Part shown: positions 10,445-20,118 of the stretch, one piece after another | Numbering within the stretch: the first letter of the stretch is position 1 | Layout: every line of letters begins with the position of its first letter | Assembly (NCBI GenBank): GCA_001574975.1 | Contig: KQ965757.1 | Coordinates: 136,037-200,036, forward strand | Direction: 5' to 3' | DNA: 64,000 nt | Source: Gonapodya prolifera JEL478 | Lineage: Eukaryota > Monoblepharomycota > Monoblepharidomycetes > Monoblepharidales > Gonapodyaceae | Notes under the pieces: model-generated | The model's database searches: none | Told to the model about the DNA's origin: nothing | What the model saw: only the letters and a program-made list of their open reading frames with translations | Position numbers and translations under genes: made by a program

Positions 10445-11703
10445 ATGGCAGACTACGAGGACGTGTGGGCGGGCACGTGGGTGAGCACGAGGAGAGCGGG
10501 TTCGATTCGGAGAAGGGATTCGTTTTGCGTTCGAGTGGCGACACGGCTGACTGTTGACTGCCCCTGACGAACACGAACACGAACGACACGCACAGGCGAG
10601 CACCAACGAGGAGGACACGCATGCAATCGATGAGGCGCTGCAGATTCAGGGGGTTGGCGTGAGTGGCTGGCGGTGGTTGGGTGGTCGGTACTGTTTGATG
10701 ATGACCCTGCCCTGGCTTGAATCGATACCGACAGTGGGTCATCAGGAAGGCGGCGACGCTCGCGAGGCCGCAGCCTATTCTCAAGTCTTATGTGGGTGTG
10801 GCCGTGTCTTTGTCCTCGTCCACCTCTTGCCTCACTGTCCTTCTCGCCGTTTTACCCCCTCAAACCCCTCCCCCTCCCCAACTCGCGCCACCCCCAAGGT
10901 CAAAGACGGCACCATGTACCTCGAACTCACGCGCACGTTCATGGGCATGTCCTCGTCCTCCACATGGCCCGTCGACGAGATCGAGTTTGAGCGCGACGAG
11001 CCGGTGATGGGAAAGATCAGGCTGACGGTCGCCAAGAAGGAAGGGAAGCCGAATGTGTTGGTTATTGTGAGTTGGTGGGAGGAGGGGAGACGGGTTGGGG
11101 GGAATGGTCCTGAGCACGCGCAAGTATAAGCGGGTCGCCTCGCCTCCCATCGATAGGAGCAAGTTCTTCCAGGCGATAGCGGGAGCACAGGGAGGTGGCT
11201 GCCGTCTGCCGAGTATGCCTCACAATGAGGCGCACGCCGTTCAATCGAGGAAGCTCTATCCAGATGGCATACACGCGCGGCCCACCGCTCGCGATCGCGC
11301 AAACCGCACAGCTCCACGATACCTTGCCCCACGTCGACGACCGCACATTGCTCTTCATACCTTGATTTCTCACCTTCCATTTTCTTTCCCCCCACCCTTT
11401 CCTCCACCCAGACAACCCGCCCTGCCGTCGACAACCCAACCTGGTCCGCCACCGCCGAATGGAGCATCGAGACCGAGAACGGTCAGCGTGTTCACCACCG
11501 GAAGAGTACCGTCAGGGGCGTGGATGGGAAGGAGGTCAATATTGTTATCAAGGTATGTGGTGGGAAGGGAAGAGGGAGAGGTGGATGTGGGGAAGAGGGT
11601 GGTTTGAGCGGGGAGATGGAGAGCGTGGTGGACAGTGGCAGGTGGCATATAACTGATGTCGTTTATGGCACGGTTCTTATTGCAGTACAAGCTCGCCGCC
11701 TAA
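10445..11703 (+). CDS. fatty-acid-binding-protein-like (calycin) protein, copy 1
   Basis: Six exons, all joined in phase 0: 10445-10480, 10596-10658, 10735-10791, 10899-11066, 11412-11552 and 11686-11703, giving 160 residues. The N-terminal third reads EDVWAGTWAST, then IDEALQIQGVG and WVIRKAATLARPQPI, closely matching the pattern of animal intracellular lipid-binding proteins (F-x-G-x-W-x..., G-V-G-x-x-x-R-K, A-x-P). Alternating strands follow (TMYLELTRTFMG, KIRLTVAKKEGKPNVLVI, WSATAEWSIETENGQ, KEVNIVIKYKL), compatible with a ten-strand barrel. It is longer than the usual 127-137 residues, mainly through a loop after LVI, and lacks the classic R-x-Y ending. No signal peptide, so cytosolic. 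A lipid ligand is inference; another calycin family is the alternative. Confidence 0.65.
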
Positions 11704-12326
11704 ACCTCCCCCCGCACGTACCAGCCGTGTTGTCAAGGTTCAAGGTGAGCCACACACATCCCTCCTTCGTACTCTTGTCACACTCGCTCACTTGCTCACC
11801 GATGCCGGCGTTTTGGTTGATTGGACGCAGACGCGTTATCGATGGTCTTTGCGGTACGAAACCTGCAGACCGTATAACGCTTGTGTATTACAGTATGTAC
11901 CCAAAATATACAGCCGTGTATGCCGTGAAGACTCGGCACGGGTCCTGACCCTGTGTACTTGTCTTCACCCATCCAAAACATCGCCACGTCTCACCAATCC
12001 CCACCCCCGGTGTGACATCACCCCCATGAAATACCATCCTTTGCTCGTGAAGTCTGGCAATCTTGCACACGTGCGGTGGACTCGTGCAGGTGCATTCAGC
12101 ATCCAGGCGGCGGTGCACCCTGGGGAAAACTTGAGAAACAGGACCCTTCGTGTCGGTGCAGTGCGGCGTGTCTACCGACCGTATACAACGTAAGAAAATG
12201 TACGAACGAAGCAATTCCATTCTGTAACTGTTTTCGGATGTGATGGGTGGGGAGGGGTATAAAGAGACTGGATTGTCGAGACAAGCATTCGACACACCGC
12301 CACATTCCTTAACCTACCACCAACTT
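11704..12326 (+). other. spacer between lipid-binding-like copies 1 and 2
   Basis: I looked here for the missing first two exons of copy 2 (a W-x-x-T-W and an IQG-G signature) and found none in any frame. Apart from the TATA-like element near 12255 nothing was recognised. Confidence 0.5.
12253..12264 (+). promoter_or_regulatory. TATA-like element before lipid-binding-like copy 2
   Basis: GGGGTATAAAGAG lies about 75 bases before the relic exon of copy 2 and is the best TATA match seen in the cluster. If the truncated copy is still transcribed, this would be the natural promoter. Based on sequence likeness alone. Confidence 0.35.
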
Positions 12327-12918
12327 CACAAACGTCGCCACCGTCGCGCGTCCTCAGGCCACCACCAAATCCTATTATCCTTCTTCCTCCTCCTCTTCCC
12401 GCCTTCCCCACCCCCGTTCCAATTCTAAAACACCCCGCCCGATAGGTCAAGGACGACACCCTGTACCTAGACGTCACCCGCAACTTCATGGGCACGAGCT
12501 CTACGTCCACATGGCCCGCCGACGGATCCACCTTTGAGCGCGACGAGCCGATTATGTGCAAAGTCAAGATGACCGTGACAAGGAAGGACGGGAAGATCGA
12601 TACGTTGATTATGGTGAGTTGCGTTTTGCGGTGGCTCTCGGCGAAGACTGGGACCCAACTCACCAACCCTCCCTCCGCTCCCGCCCTCCCGTCCCGCAAA
12701 GACCTCCCAACCACCCTCGGACGCCGGGTGGATCGCCACCTCCGAATGGACCGTGGTTGTCGAGGACGGCCAGCGCATGCACTACAAGCGGAGCACTGTC
12801 AAGGGCGCCGATGGGAAGGAGGTCAAGTTTACGATCAAGGTGAGTTGTGTGTGGGGCGGTGCGAGAGTGAGTGCACGTACTGACGGCGGTGTTTTGTGTT
12901 TAGTACAAGCTTGTGTAG
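12327..12918 (+). pseudogene. lipid-binding-like copy 2, 5'-truncated
   Basis: Exons 4, 5 and 6 of copy 1 have clean open counterparts at 12446-12613 (56 codons, same length), 12702-12839 (46 codons) and 12904-12918, with good splice sites. They read VKDDTLYLDVTRNFMGTSST, DEPIMCKVKMTVTRKDGK, WIATSEWTVVVEDGQRMHYK and end YKLV. Upstream, 12327-12376 is a relic of exon 3: VATVARPQATTKSY aligns with AATLARPQPILKSY of copy 1, but there is no acceptor AG before it, an in-frame stop lies just upstream, and the donor after TCCTAT has changed from GTGGGT to TATCCT. Exons 1 and 2 are not found. So the 3' two thirds look conserved while the start is gone: either a recent pseudogene or a gene re-using a new 5' end. 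Confidence 0.65.
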
Positions 12919-13392
12919 AACTCTGCGGGTCGGAACAAGAGCAGGAGCACTGGCTGAAAAATTGTAGCATGATAAGCAGTGAAAGCAATGTATTCCTTAT
13001 GAAATGAAAATAATTATTTGTGACCTTGAGTTCGAGACCACACATTTTCTCATGCACCATCGTTATAGGAAAACCTAGAACAACTCAAATTGGTCTCAAT
13101 TGTGAGATGCAGGCCGATGCTGCCTTCACAACTTTGCGCCATTCGCAATCAGCTGCGCAAAGCATGTTTGAACCTAAGATTCTCTGAAACGAGTTTAACT
13201 CTGCGAAAGTAAAGCTTAGTTTCTCCAGTTCCAGTCATAAATAGATTGAGCGTGATCTCCCCTTCACATGGCAGACCGGCATTTGGGGAACGGCTGTCGG
13301 CTGGCGGCTGATCGCCCAAGCCGAAATCCACAAAAGGAGGCGTTTGAAACCTCATCCCTTGAGATTCCCAACCCACCAACCAGCCACACACG
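12919..13392. other. spacer between lipid-binding-like copies 2 and 3
   Basis: No gene recognised. An AT-rich stretch near 12955-13020 may hold the polyadenylation region of copy 2; the last 200 bases presumably act as the promoter of copy 3. Confidence 0.45.
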
Positions 13393-14250
13393 ATGACCAT
13401 CGACGTCTGCGAAGAAGCCTGGGCGTTGCCATGGAACGCAGTCTGGGTGAGTTTGAGTTTGGCCTGATCGCAGCGCAAGTCGACTCCGCCGACGGGCGTT
13501 GCTCACCGGCCACCGATTCGTCACGGGGTGTAGACCAGTACGAAGGAGACGGAAGATTGGTCGGCGATTGACCAAGTTCTGACCATCCAGGGGATAGGAG
13601 TGAGTGCTCGCTGAAGATAGATCAGTTGAAGTGACATCGAAATGATCCTGAAACCTCAAAAGTGGATCCAACGCAAAGTCGGAATGACTATCACACCGCA
13701 GGACCAAATCACCATTCTAGTAAGCTGGTCTGGCCTCCACTCAGCCGGTTACGAAGCCTGTTTTCAACGCTCCTGATCGCCAAAAAGGTCGAAAACGGTG
13801 TCCCCGTCCTCGAAGTGAAGCGCCTCTCCGTCGCCTCCGTCATCGGCCTGCAGATTAGAAAGTACCCCCTCGACGGCAGCACGAACGAGGTCAACGATAA
13901 GCCCTACGGTCTCACAAAGGCCAAGATGTCCCGCAAGGAGGAGCCGGGGAACGTGATTGTGCTGGTAAGTGTTGAAGACGTTTGCTCTACATACAGGGGT
14001 GTGCTGACAATTTTTTTGTTCGTGTGTAGGAAACTGAAGCCGTTAGTGGTGTCTGGAAGGCAGTTTCGGAATGGTCGATCGAAGAGGAGGACGGGGAACA
14101 GTTCCACTACCGGAGGGTCAACTTCACGTCGGCCGACAAACAAATTAAAGTCGTGCAAAAGGTATGTGCTGTGCGAAATGGAGTGTTCCACTGAAACTAG
14201 CGCTAACGAGACTTTCGCGAATAATTCAGTTCCAACGAACCCCGCAATAA
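13393..14250 (+). CDS. fatty-acid-binding-protein-like (calycin) protein, copy 3
   Basis: Six phase-0 exons at 13393-13446, 13534-13599, 13663-13719, 13788-13964, 14030-14161 and 14230-14250, giving 168 residues. Exon 3 is exactly as long as in copy 1 (19 codons), and intron 2 again falls right after the IQGxG motif (TIQGIG, then WIQRKVGMTITPQDQITIL). Other shared blocks are WTSTKE/WASTNE, the Glu-rich WSIEEEDGEQFHYRR, and DKQIKVVQK. The protein has diverged strongly in the middle (LSVASVIGLQIRKYPLDG) and ends FQRTPQ, so it may bind a different ligand from copy 1. Intact frame and good splice sites throughout argue that it works. Cytosolic by absence of a signal peptide. Confidence 0.65.
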
Positions 14251-14383
14251 CGATCCGACTACGAGCACTCGCGCCAGTTATGGCTTTTATTGACGGCATG
14301 GTATTTGAAAGCGATACCTTTGGAAAAATTAGGATTTGTAGCCGAAACTCAAAAATACGAATACACTTCTGCAAACGAAGATA

Positions 14384-15103
14384 GACATCCCCCCATCAGA
14401 CAAATTCGACGTCATAATCGTCGGCGCGGGCGTATCAGGTATCACCTGTGCCAGAAGCTTGCCGATGAGTGGCCGGAGAAGCGAATCGATGTCCTGGAAG
14501 CGTCGGATCGAGTCGGAGGGCAGGTGTGGACGACGAGGTGAGTTGCGTTTCGCGGAGAGACTCGCGTCTGGTGAAATGAGGTCTGATCTTATGTCTCGAT
14601 TGCTTGGTGTGCGATGTCCCGCGCTTCTTTTGCCGTGATTCGGAATCGGACATCTTTCTCCATTTAATCCGACAAATCAATCAGCCTATCAGGCGTACCC
14701 ATCGACCTTGGCGCATCCTTCGTCTACGATTTTCACACCAAGTGCCCTCTGTACACCCTGACGCGATCCGTCTCATACGAACTGACGGACGCTAAAGAGT
14801 TCCACTCCGACACCCAGGCGAACGACGTCCTTCAAAACCCGCCTGAACGAAACCCGGCAGGAAATATTCGACGGAGACGGGGAAGATGTCGGGCTCGGCG
14901 TCCTTGTGGCTCGAGTGGTGCAAGAGGGAGGATACGGGGATGAAGAGCGCTCGTACCTCCAAGCACGGTACTCCGCCGATATAGAGGTTATACACGGCGC
15001 ATCGTGCGACGACCTCTCGTCGCTTCACTTCGACGGCGTGAATGTGGATGTCGCGGGAGGCGTTGCGGCCTCGATCTCTTTCCAACTTCCGATGTTCGCG
15101 TAG
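14384..15103 (+). pseudogene. flavin amine oxidase, N-terminal part only
   Basis: Begins with an FAD-binding Rossmann motif, DVIIVGAGVSGITCARSLAD, then EKRIDVLEASDRVGGQVWTT, ending at a GTGAGT donor. The next exon reads SGVPIDLGASFVYD and LYTLTRSVSYELTDAKEFHS, typical of amine/polyamine oxidases, and a further piece in a different frame, YGDEERSYLQARYSADIEVI with HGASCDDLSSLHFDG, continues the family pattern. There is no ATG upstream of the Rossmann motif in frame, the substrate-binding middle is missing, and the C-terminal FAD segment lies on the other strand just downstream. A disrupted gene; the original enzyme would oxidise an amine using FAD. Confidence 0.6.
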
Positions 15104-15222
15104 AAGATCAAGATTCGCAGTGAAATGGAAGGAGCAGTGAAGGGTCCGTGCAAAGATGCATAAAACACGGCAGCAGATAGGAAGTCCAACTTCACTTCGC
15201 CGGCAACCAACAACTAGCGCAA

Positions 15223-15402
15223 CTACTCCATCCACCGGTCCGCAACCTGCCCCGCCGCTCTTCCTCCACTCTCGAAGGCACCCTGCAGCGTCCCGAAATA
15301 CTCATCACTGGTCCACGACCCCGCAAGAAAGAGCCAGTCGCCGACAGGTCGGGAGAGCTTGTCGACGTCGAGAGGGGTGCATTTGGGTGGAAGGAAGGGT
15401 GT
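15223..15402 (-). pseudogene. flavin amine oxidase, C-terminal part, inverted
   Basis: The minus strand encodes PLDVDKLSRPVGDWLFLAGS, then WTSDEYFGTLQGAFESGGRA and AGQVADRWME before a stop at 15223. G-x-L-x-GA-x-x-SG-x-x-AA is the invariant C-terminal FAD-contacting motif of amine oxidases (usually YFGTVEGA..SG.RAA). It sits tail-to-tail with the N-terminal part 120 bases away, as if an internal segment had been inverted and partly lost. Confidence 0.6.
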
Positions 15403-15615
15403 TGAGTGTGGCTATCTGTTTGGGAAGAGAGGAGGGGGTCAGTTGGTGGAGCTTGAGGGGAGCGCGACGTCGGAAGGGTACCTGGCAATCAGGTACAGTA
15501 ATTTCTGATCAAGTAGCATGTACAGTTACGAAGTGTCACCAGAATAATTTGAACCTGGCCTACTGATCGGTTTGAATTATCAAACGATTCCTCCCCAAAT
15601 CAGTTCCAAAGAGCC

Positions 15616-17080
15616 ATGGCCGCTCATCGGAGTGCAAAATACTTGATTCCGATACTTCATGCTCGGCTCACCTGCTCTCGCCCTGGATTCGTGATCAGTC
15701 GCCGTTACTCGACCACCAAAACCGACATATTTCGTGAAATCCCGGAAGATGCTCCTCTCCAGTCCGTTCGCGAGAACCTCAGGCAGCTTGGAGGCGGATC
15801 TGTTGAGCTTACGATGAATCACCGAACGAGCATCGCGTACATTTTGTTGAACAATCCGTGAGCTAGTTGATTCACATCCGACAGTTCAGGAAAATCGAAT
15901 AACGATGATGCACAGATCGAAAAAGAACTCGCTCTCGGGGAAAATGATGGCAGAACTTGCGGATATAGTCGAAGCTTTGGAGAAACATGTGTTTGACGGT
16001 GATGCTGCGACAGGAAACAACTCGGAAGCATTGAAAGCGGTAGCCAAAAAGAAGGAGCAGGAAGCCATACGCGGCGTCATGCTGTATGGCGCTTCGGGGA
16101 CGTTCTGTGCTGGATTCGGTGAGCGATGCAGTACATTTCGAGACATTATTCCCGAATGAGACATGGTAGTCCTCTCCAATCCCCTACTCACATGACCGCA
16201 ATATCAATGTGCGTCTCCAGACCTGTCGGTGGCTCGCTCACACATGCTCTCCAAAGCGGGTGGACAGCAAATGTCCCGCCTGATGCACGACACGTTCACC
16301 CGGTTCCATAACCTACCTCTCGTTTCTGTAGCGGCGGTGGAAGGTGAGCACTATCGCTCGTCCTGACCAATCTTGCTAGTACGTTGCAAAGTGATCCGTT
16401 TATCCATCAAAGGCTACGCAATCGGAGGAGGCGCCGAAGCTACCACCGCATGCGACTTTCGTGTCCTCCGTCGGGACACTCTTGTTCGATTTGTGCACGC
16501 CAAGATGGGCATTGTGCCCGGATGGGGTGGCGCGAACCGTCTGACGAGGTTGGTGGGGCGGCGAAACGCACTTAGACTCGTCGGAACGACAGAGACATTA
16601 TCAGCAGAGCGTGCCTTGCAAATAGTAAGTACCCGCCTTGACGTGATGCACATGATGACTGCTGGTGCAACTTTTATTTTCGATTATCAGGGTTTTGCTG
16701 ACGAAATTGCCTCTGAGGGTGAAAGCGCACTTGCCTCCTCAGAGAACTTTCTCTCTCGGTTTATTTTTGAGGATCCAGAGTCGGCCCTACCTTATCTGAA
16801 GCAACATTCGTCAGGTGGTTTGGATTCGACCGCAGATGATGCCTCTTCCCCTCCACCTCCAATGCGCGCTACCGAGAGTCTGCGTGGGCTAAAACAATGT
16901 GTCTTGGCGGCTGATCTGGATGGGGCCAAAGGGCTGGCGGAAGAGAGACGGGTTTTCGAATCGTTGTGGGGTGTGAGTTCGACCTCGTTCTCCGCCATGA
17001 TCCAGAACCGTTTGATATCATTGCACTCTCTTCAGGGTCCTGCTAATCTTGCCGCTATCGGTAGACATCCTTCCAAGTAA
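15616..17080 (+). CDS. ECHDC1: ethylmalonyl-CoA decarboxylase-like crotonase (ECHDC1 family)
   Basis: Five or more exons. The N-terminus (AAHRSAKYLIPILHARLTCS...RRYSTTK) is basic and looks like a mitochondrial presequence. The crotonase core starts ELTMNHRTSIAYILLNNP; the second exon has KKNSLSGKMMAELADIVEAL and GVMLYGASGTFCAGF, the oxyanion-hole strand. Then come DLSVARSHMLSK, LMHDTFTRFHNLPLVSVAAV and YAIGGGAEATTACDFRVL, FVHAKMGIVPGWGGANRLTR, which match ECHDC1 better than ordinary enoyl-CoA hydratases (GGGAE, GIVPGWGG). ECHDC1 removes ethyl- or methylmalonyl-CoA formed by side reactions of acetyl-CoA carboxylase. The C-terminal helix contains LRGLKQCVLAADLDGAKGLA and the protein ends AAIGRHPSK. 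The subfamily call is good; mitochondrial location is inferred. Confidence 0.82.
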
Positions 17081-17196
17081 AGAACCGCAATAAGTAGTCG
17101 AACATCTCCAGCAACAAACTGCACAGTGGGGCTGTCAAATTGCAATTTAATCGAATTTGAATACAAATACTTGAAACAGAAACCACAAGACAATAT

Positions 17197-17776
17197 TTAG
17201 AACGCATCGTGCGCCTTCTTCCCAACGTTGAAGGAACGGTCATATTTTGAAGTGTGTTTTTGGTTGACAGCCATCCTAGAGGACAAAATGATGAGACTTT
17301 CATGTAAAGGACCCGAGCAAGAAGAGCTCACCACTTCACTTGCTGACCGGGCTGAACCTGCTTCCAGGGCTCGGGGTTGTTGCGGTGGTCCCAAACTGCA
17401 TTGAGACGAGACAGGTCAGTCCATGAAGCCGAGCGCTCCCTCGCCGCACATCTGCTTCTCCTTTCTGCCAAACTCATCAACTTCCGGGCTCCGAGCGACA
17501 CGCTGAACCGCATATGCGGTGAGGATTCCAGCAAACACCATCGTGACGCCCAAGGTAGGGAGAACCTCGCGCTATTCGGTCAAAGGGGAGGGAGGGACAT
17601 TGAGAAACTTTGAGATGATGCGGAGATGACTCCCAGCCGTTAGCGTCCGTCTTCCTCCGAGTCGTTCGTTCGTGGCGACTGTCTCCCGCTGGGACAGGAG
17701 TGCCTCCCAGACCTCTGAACGTCCTCTCACTCACCACTCGCGGGTACTGCTTCAGACGGGGGTACAGCGCAGTCAT
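17197..17776 (-). CDS. NDUFA4: NDUFA4-like mitochondrial subunit
   Basis: A small inner-membrane protein of the B12D/NDUFA4 family, now usually assigned to cytochrome c oxidase. Exon 1 is MTALYPRLKQYPRV. Exon 2 supplies the single membrane span REVLPTLGVTMVFAGILTAY with AVQRVARSPEV. Exon 3 has the signature VWDHRNNPEPWKQVQPGQQV, and the last exon ends MAVNQKHTSKYDRSF then NVGKKAHDAF. The order and the W-D-x-x-NNPEPW motif are diagnostic. The joint between exons 2 and 3 is not clean: the frames of SPEV and VWD do not meet at any canonical GT..AG pair I could find, so either a rare donor is used or one base is wrong. Confidence 0.75.
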
Positions 17777-17962
17777 TGTGATTTCAAATATGGACGAAGG
17801 CGAATGGATGAGGGGAGCAAAAGCCGGCACTTTTATATCCGTCGTCCTTTTTTCCACCACATGGTCACGTGTCGATCGACCCTCTTGGCAAACAACATCC
17901 ATCAGAAAACCTATAATTCAGCAAGAAAATAAATTCGGCAGATACATGTGATCATTAACGCA

Positions 17963-19679
17963 CTAAAGCTTTGACGCGACCGGTTTATCCCACAGCTCCA
18001 ACAACCCATTCGAGAGTGCCACCACGTTACGGCTGCCCGAGCTTGTACGAAGCTGGAACGCAACGCGAGAGAACCCTGGTGTTGTTGCTGGTAGCTTCCA
18101 GGTTTCGAGCTGACCGACATTTATAAAGTATTAGTTTTGAAATCGATCTGTGAAGACAGTCCAGCAACTGCCTCTTACCTGGAGTTTGTCACCGTGATAA
18201 ATAGCGCCTGTCAGTCTGCACCGAATCGACTTGAACCGACCGGGGTCTCCGCCAGCGTAGAGACTGAGAATGTGCTTGGTCGATATTCCGAGCGAGCACG
18301 TCCCTTCCGAATCCCAAACCATGCAATTTCATTCCGTATGCACCACCACTCCACCTCTGTCAACAAACTCACCGGTCAAGATAGGCCTCTCAAACCCACC
18401 CATCTTCGCCACAGCGGGATCAATGTGGAGCGGATTGAAATCGCTCGACGCGGCGCGGTAGAACGCTCCCTGGCTTGGGCTCAGCTGTTCGACCACAATA
18501 TGGTCTGGAGTCGCGTCCTTGGGGATGAAGGAAGGCGCGGCAGGTGCTGGCTTAGAAGCGCCTTTGCCGGGTACTTTCATGACGAAGGACGTCCATTCGT
18601 TGTACACGACTTCGCGGCCTGTGGACTTGTCAATAGTTGTCTTGACGGTGGCATAGTAGGAGCAGGATATCAGTACGCCATGGCGTGGAAACTGAAAATG
18701 TTTTGGTCATATCACCTGAGCAACCTGAACCGTTACACCCCTCCCACGATCCACGACATCTATGATCTTCGACCGCGTCTCCAGGACGACCTTGCCCTTC
18801 ACTGGCATGGGACCGTTGAGAAGCTCCATGTCTAGTTTCCATCACATATTTTCATTGCAGGTCCATTGTTCGGAACGCAGGCACGGCATGAGTTCAGGAG
18901 AGCTCAAAAATAGAAGCGCAACCCACTCACAGTGCTCTCCATGAACGTGCCTCGACACGTGGAAGTCAGGGAGGAACACGGGCATCGACTGTGTGACGCC
19001 ACCCATTCCCATTATGCTCGATAGCTGACCATCCAAATCCATATTGACATTAAAAATCTCACTCAAATCCAACCCCATCTCCCCCAACGTCACCCCCCAA
19101 CGATCGGCTCACCAGTCCCAATGTAGGAACGGCCTGGAATTCCGGGTGCCCCTCGTAACTGAACTTCAAATCCTGTCCACTGCATTGAAGCGCGAGGTTG
19201 TACAAAATGACGTCGCGCGGGGTGTACTCGTGGTACGTGGGCTCGAATACAGCAGCCTGGGCGTGGGCGTGGATGGGGAGCAGTTTTTGGTAAGTGATAA
19301 CGGACCGAGCGATGTGGGATGTGGGGAGATAGTCACCTTGACAGCTACGAGGTTGATCCCTTTGGTGGGGGAGTACGCGATGGAGGCGGGGAAAGGCGGC
19401 ATTGGTTCGTCGGGTTGAAGTTCCCGAACAACGTTCCGATACCAGGTTCATGAAACGACCGCAGCTATCAAACATTTCTTGAGCAGCTTCCTCCGATGAC
19501 CAGTCGAGGCCCACGGCGTCCTTCAGCGCGGGGAAGGAGCCGTTTTTGGGAGTAGAGGAGGACGAGTCGCGCCCGATGAAGCCCACGAAGACGGAGACTT
19601 CGCCCTTCAGCGGTGGTTGACTTTGGAGATGTGCTGCCTGGATCAGGCCTGATCGATCACACCATCTTCGAGTGAACAT
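17963..19679 (-). CDS. peroxisomal MaoC-type 2-enoyl-CoA hydratase with PTS1
   Basis: Corresponds to the hydratase-2 part of fungal Fox2 multifunctional enzyme, which adds water to trans-2-enoyl-CoA in beta-oxidation. The first hot-dog half has EYTPRDVILYNLALQCSGQD and LKFSYEGHPEFQAVPTLG. The second half has the catalytic hydratase-2 motif AASSDFNPLHIDPAVAKMGG followed by FERPILT, and GLCSLGISTKHILSLYAG. The C-terminus ELWDKPVASKL ends in SKL, a textbook peroxisomal targeting signal. No short-chain-dehydrogenase domains precede it, so this is a stand-alone hydratase. An N-terminal stretch (GEVSVFVGFIGRDSSSS and on) has no recognised homology and the start is uncertain; the ATG at 19679 is provisional. 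Confidence 0.75.
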
Positions 19680-20118
19680 AACAACGATGCCCCAGCCAGA
19701 GAGCAGCTTCCCCAACTCCGCTGTGCTATCGAGTAGTCTCACTCCGCACACTGAATCTTCCCCACATACCCCGAATGCATGCACCCAAAGTCGATTCAAG
19801 GGCGAGCACGACTTGGGCAATCTCACTGCGCAGTGTCATCATCCTTCTCGTGGTTGTCAAGTGAGCTACCGTGATTGCTCGAAAGCCCACCTGACATGAC
19901 GATTAATCATCCCTCCCCGTACGATCCGCCCTAATCTAAAGCATTGCCTCTGTGGGAGTTATTACTGTCTGACTTGGAATCGACACAAACAACACGTCCA
20001 TATCCAAGTCGGCTGACGAAGGTGAGACGTCCCTTGGGTAGGAGGGAAAGTGGCTCACGACCCCTTGTCCTCCATGTCCATGCAGCCTCGCGGATTATTC
20101 AAGCCTTGGGCAAAGTCC
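19680..20118. other. intergenic region, nothing recognised
   Basis: Between the hydratase and the decayed sensor gene. The minus-strand frame of the hydratase N-terminus stays open to about 19826, so an extra upstream exon is possible. Otherwise nothing stands out. Confidence 0.35.

Noticed and set aside
10490-10515. GGTTCGATTC, like a tRNA T-loop
   Set aside because: No acceptor, D or anticodon stem can be built around it; it lies within intron 1 of the first lipid-binding-like gene.
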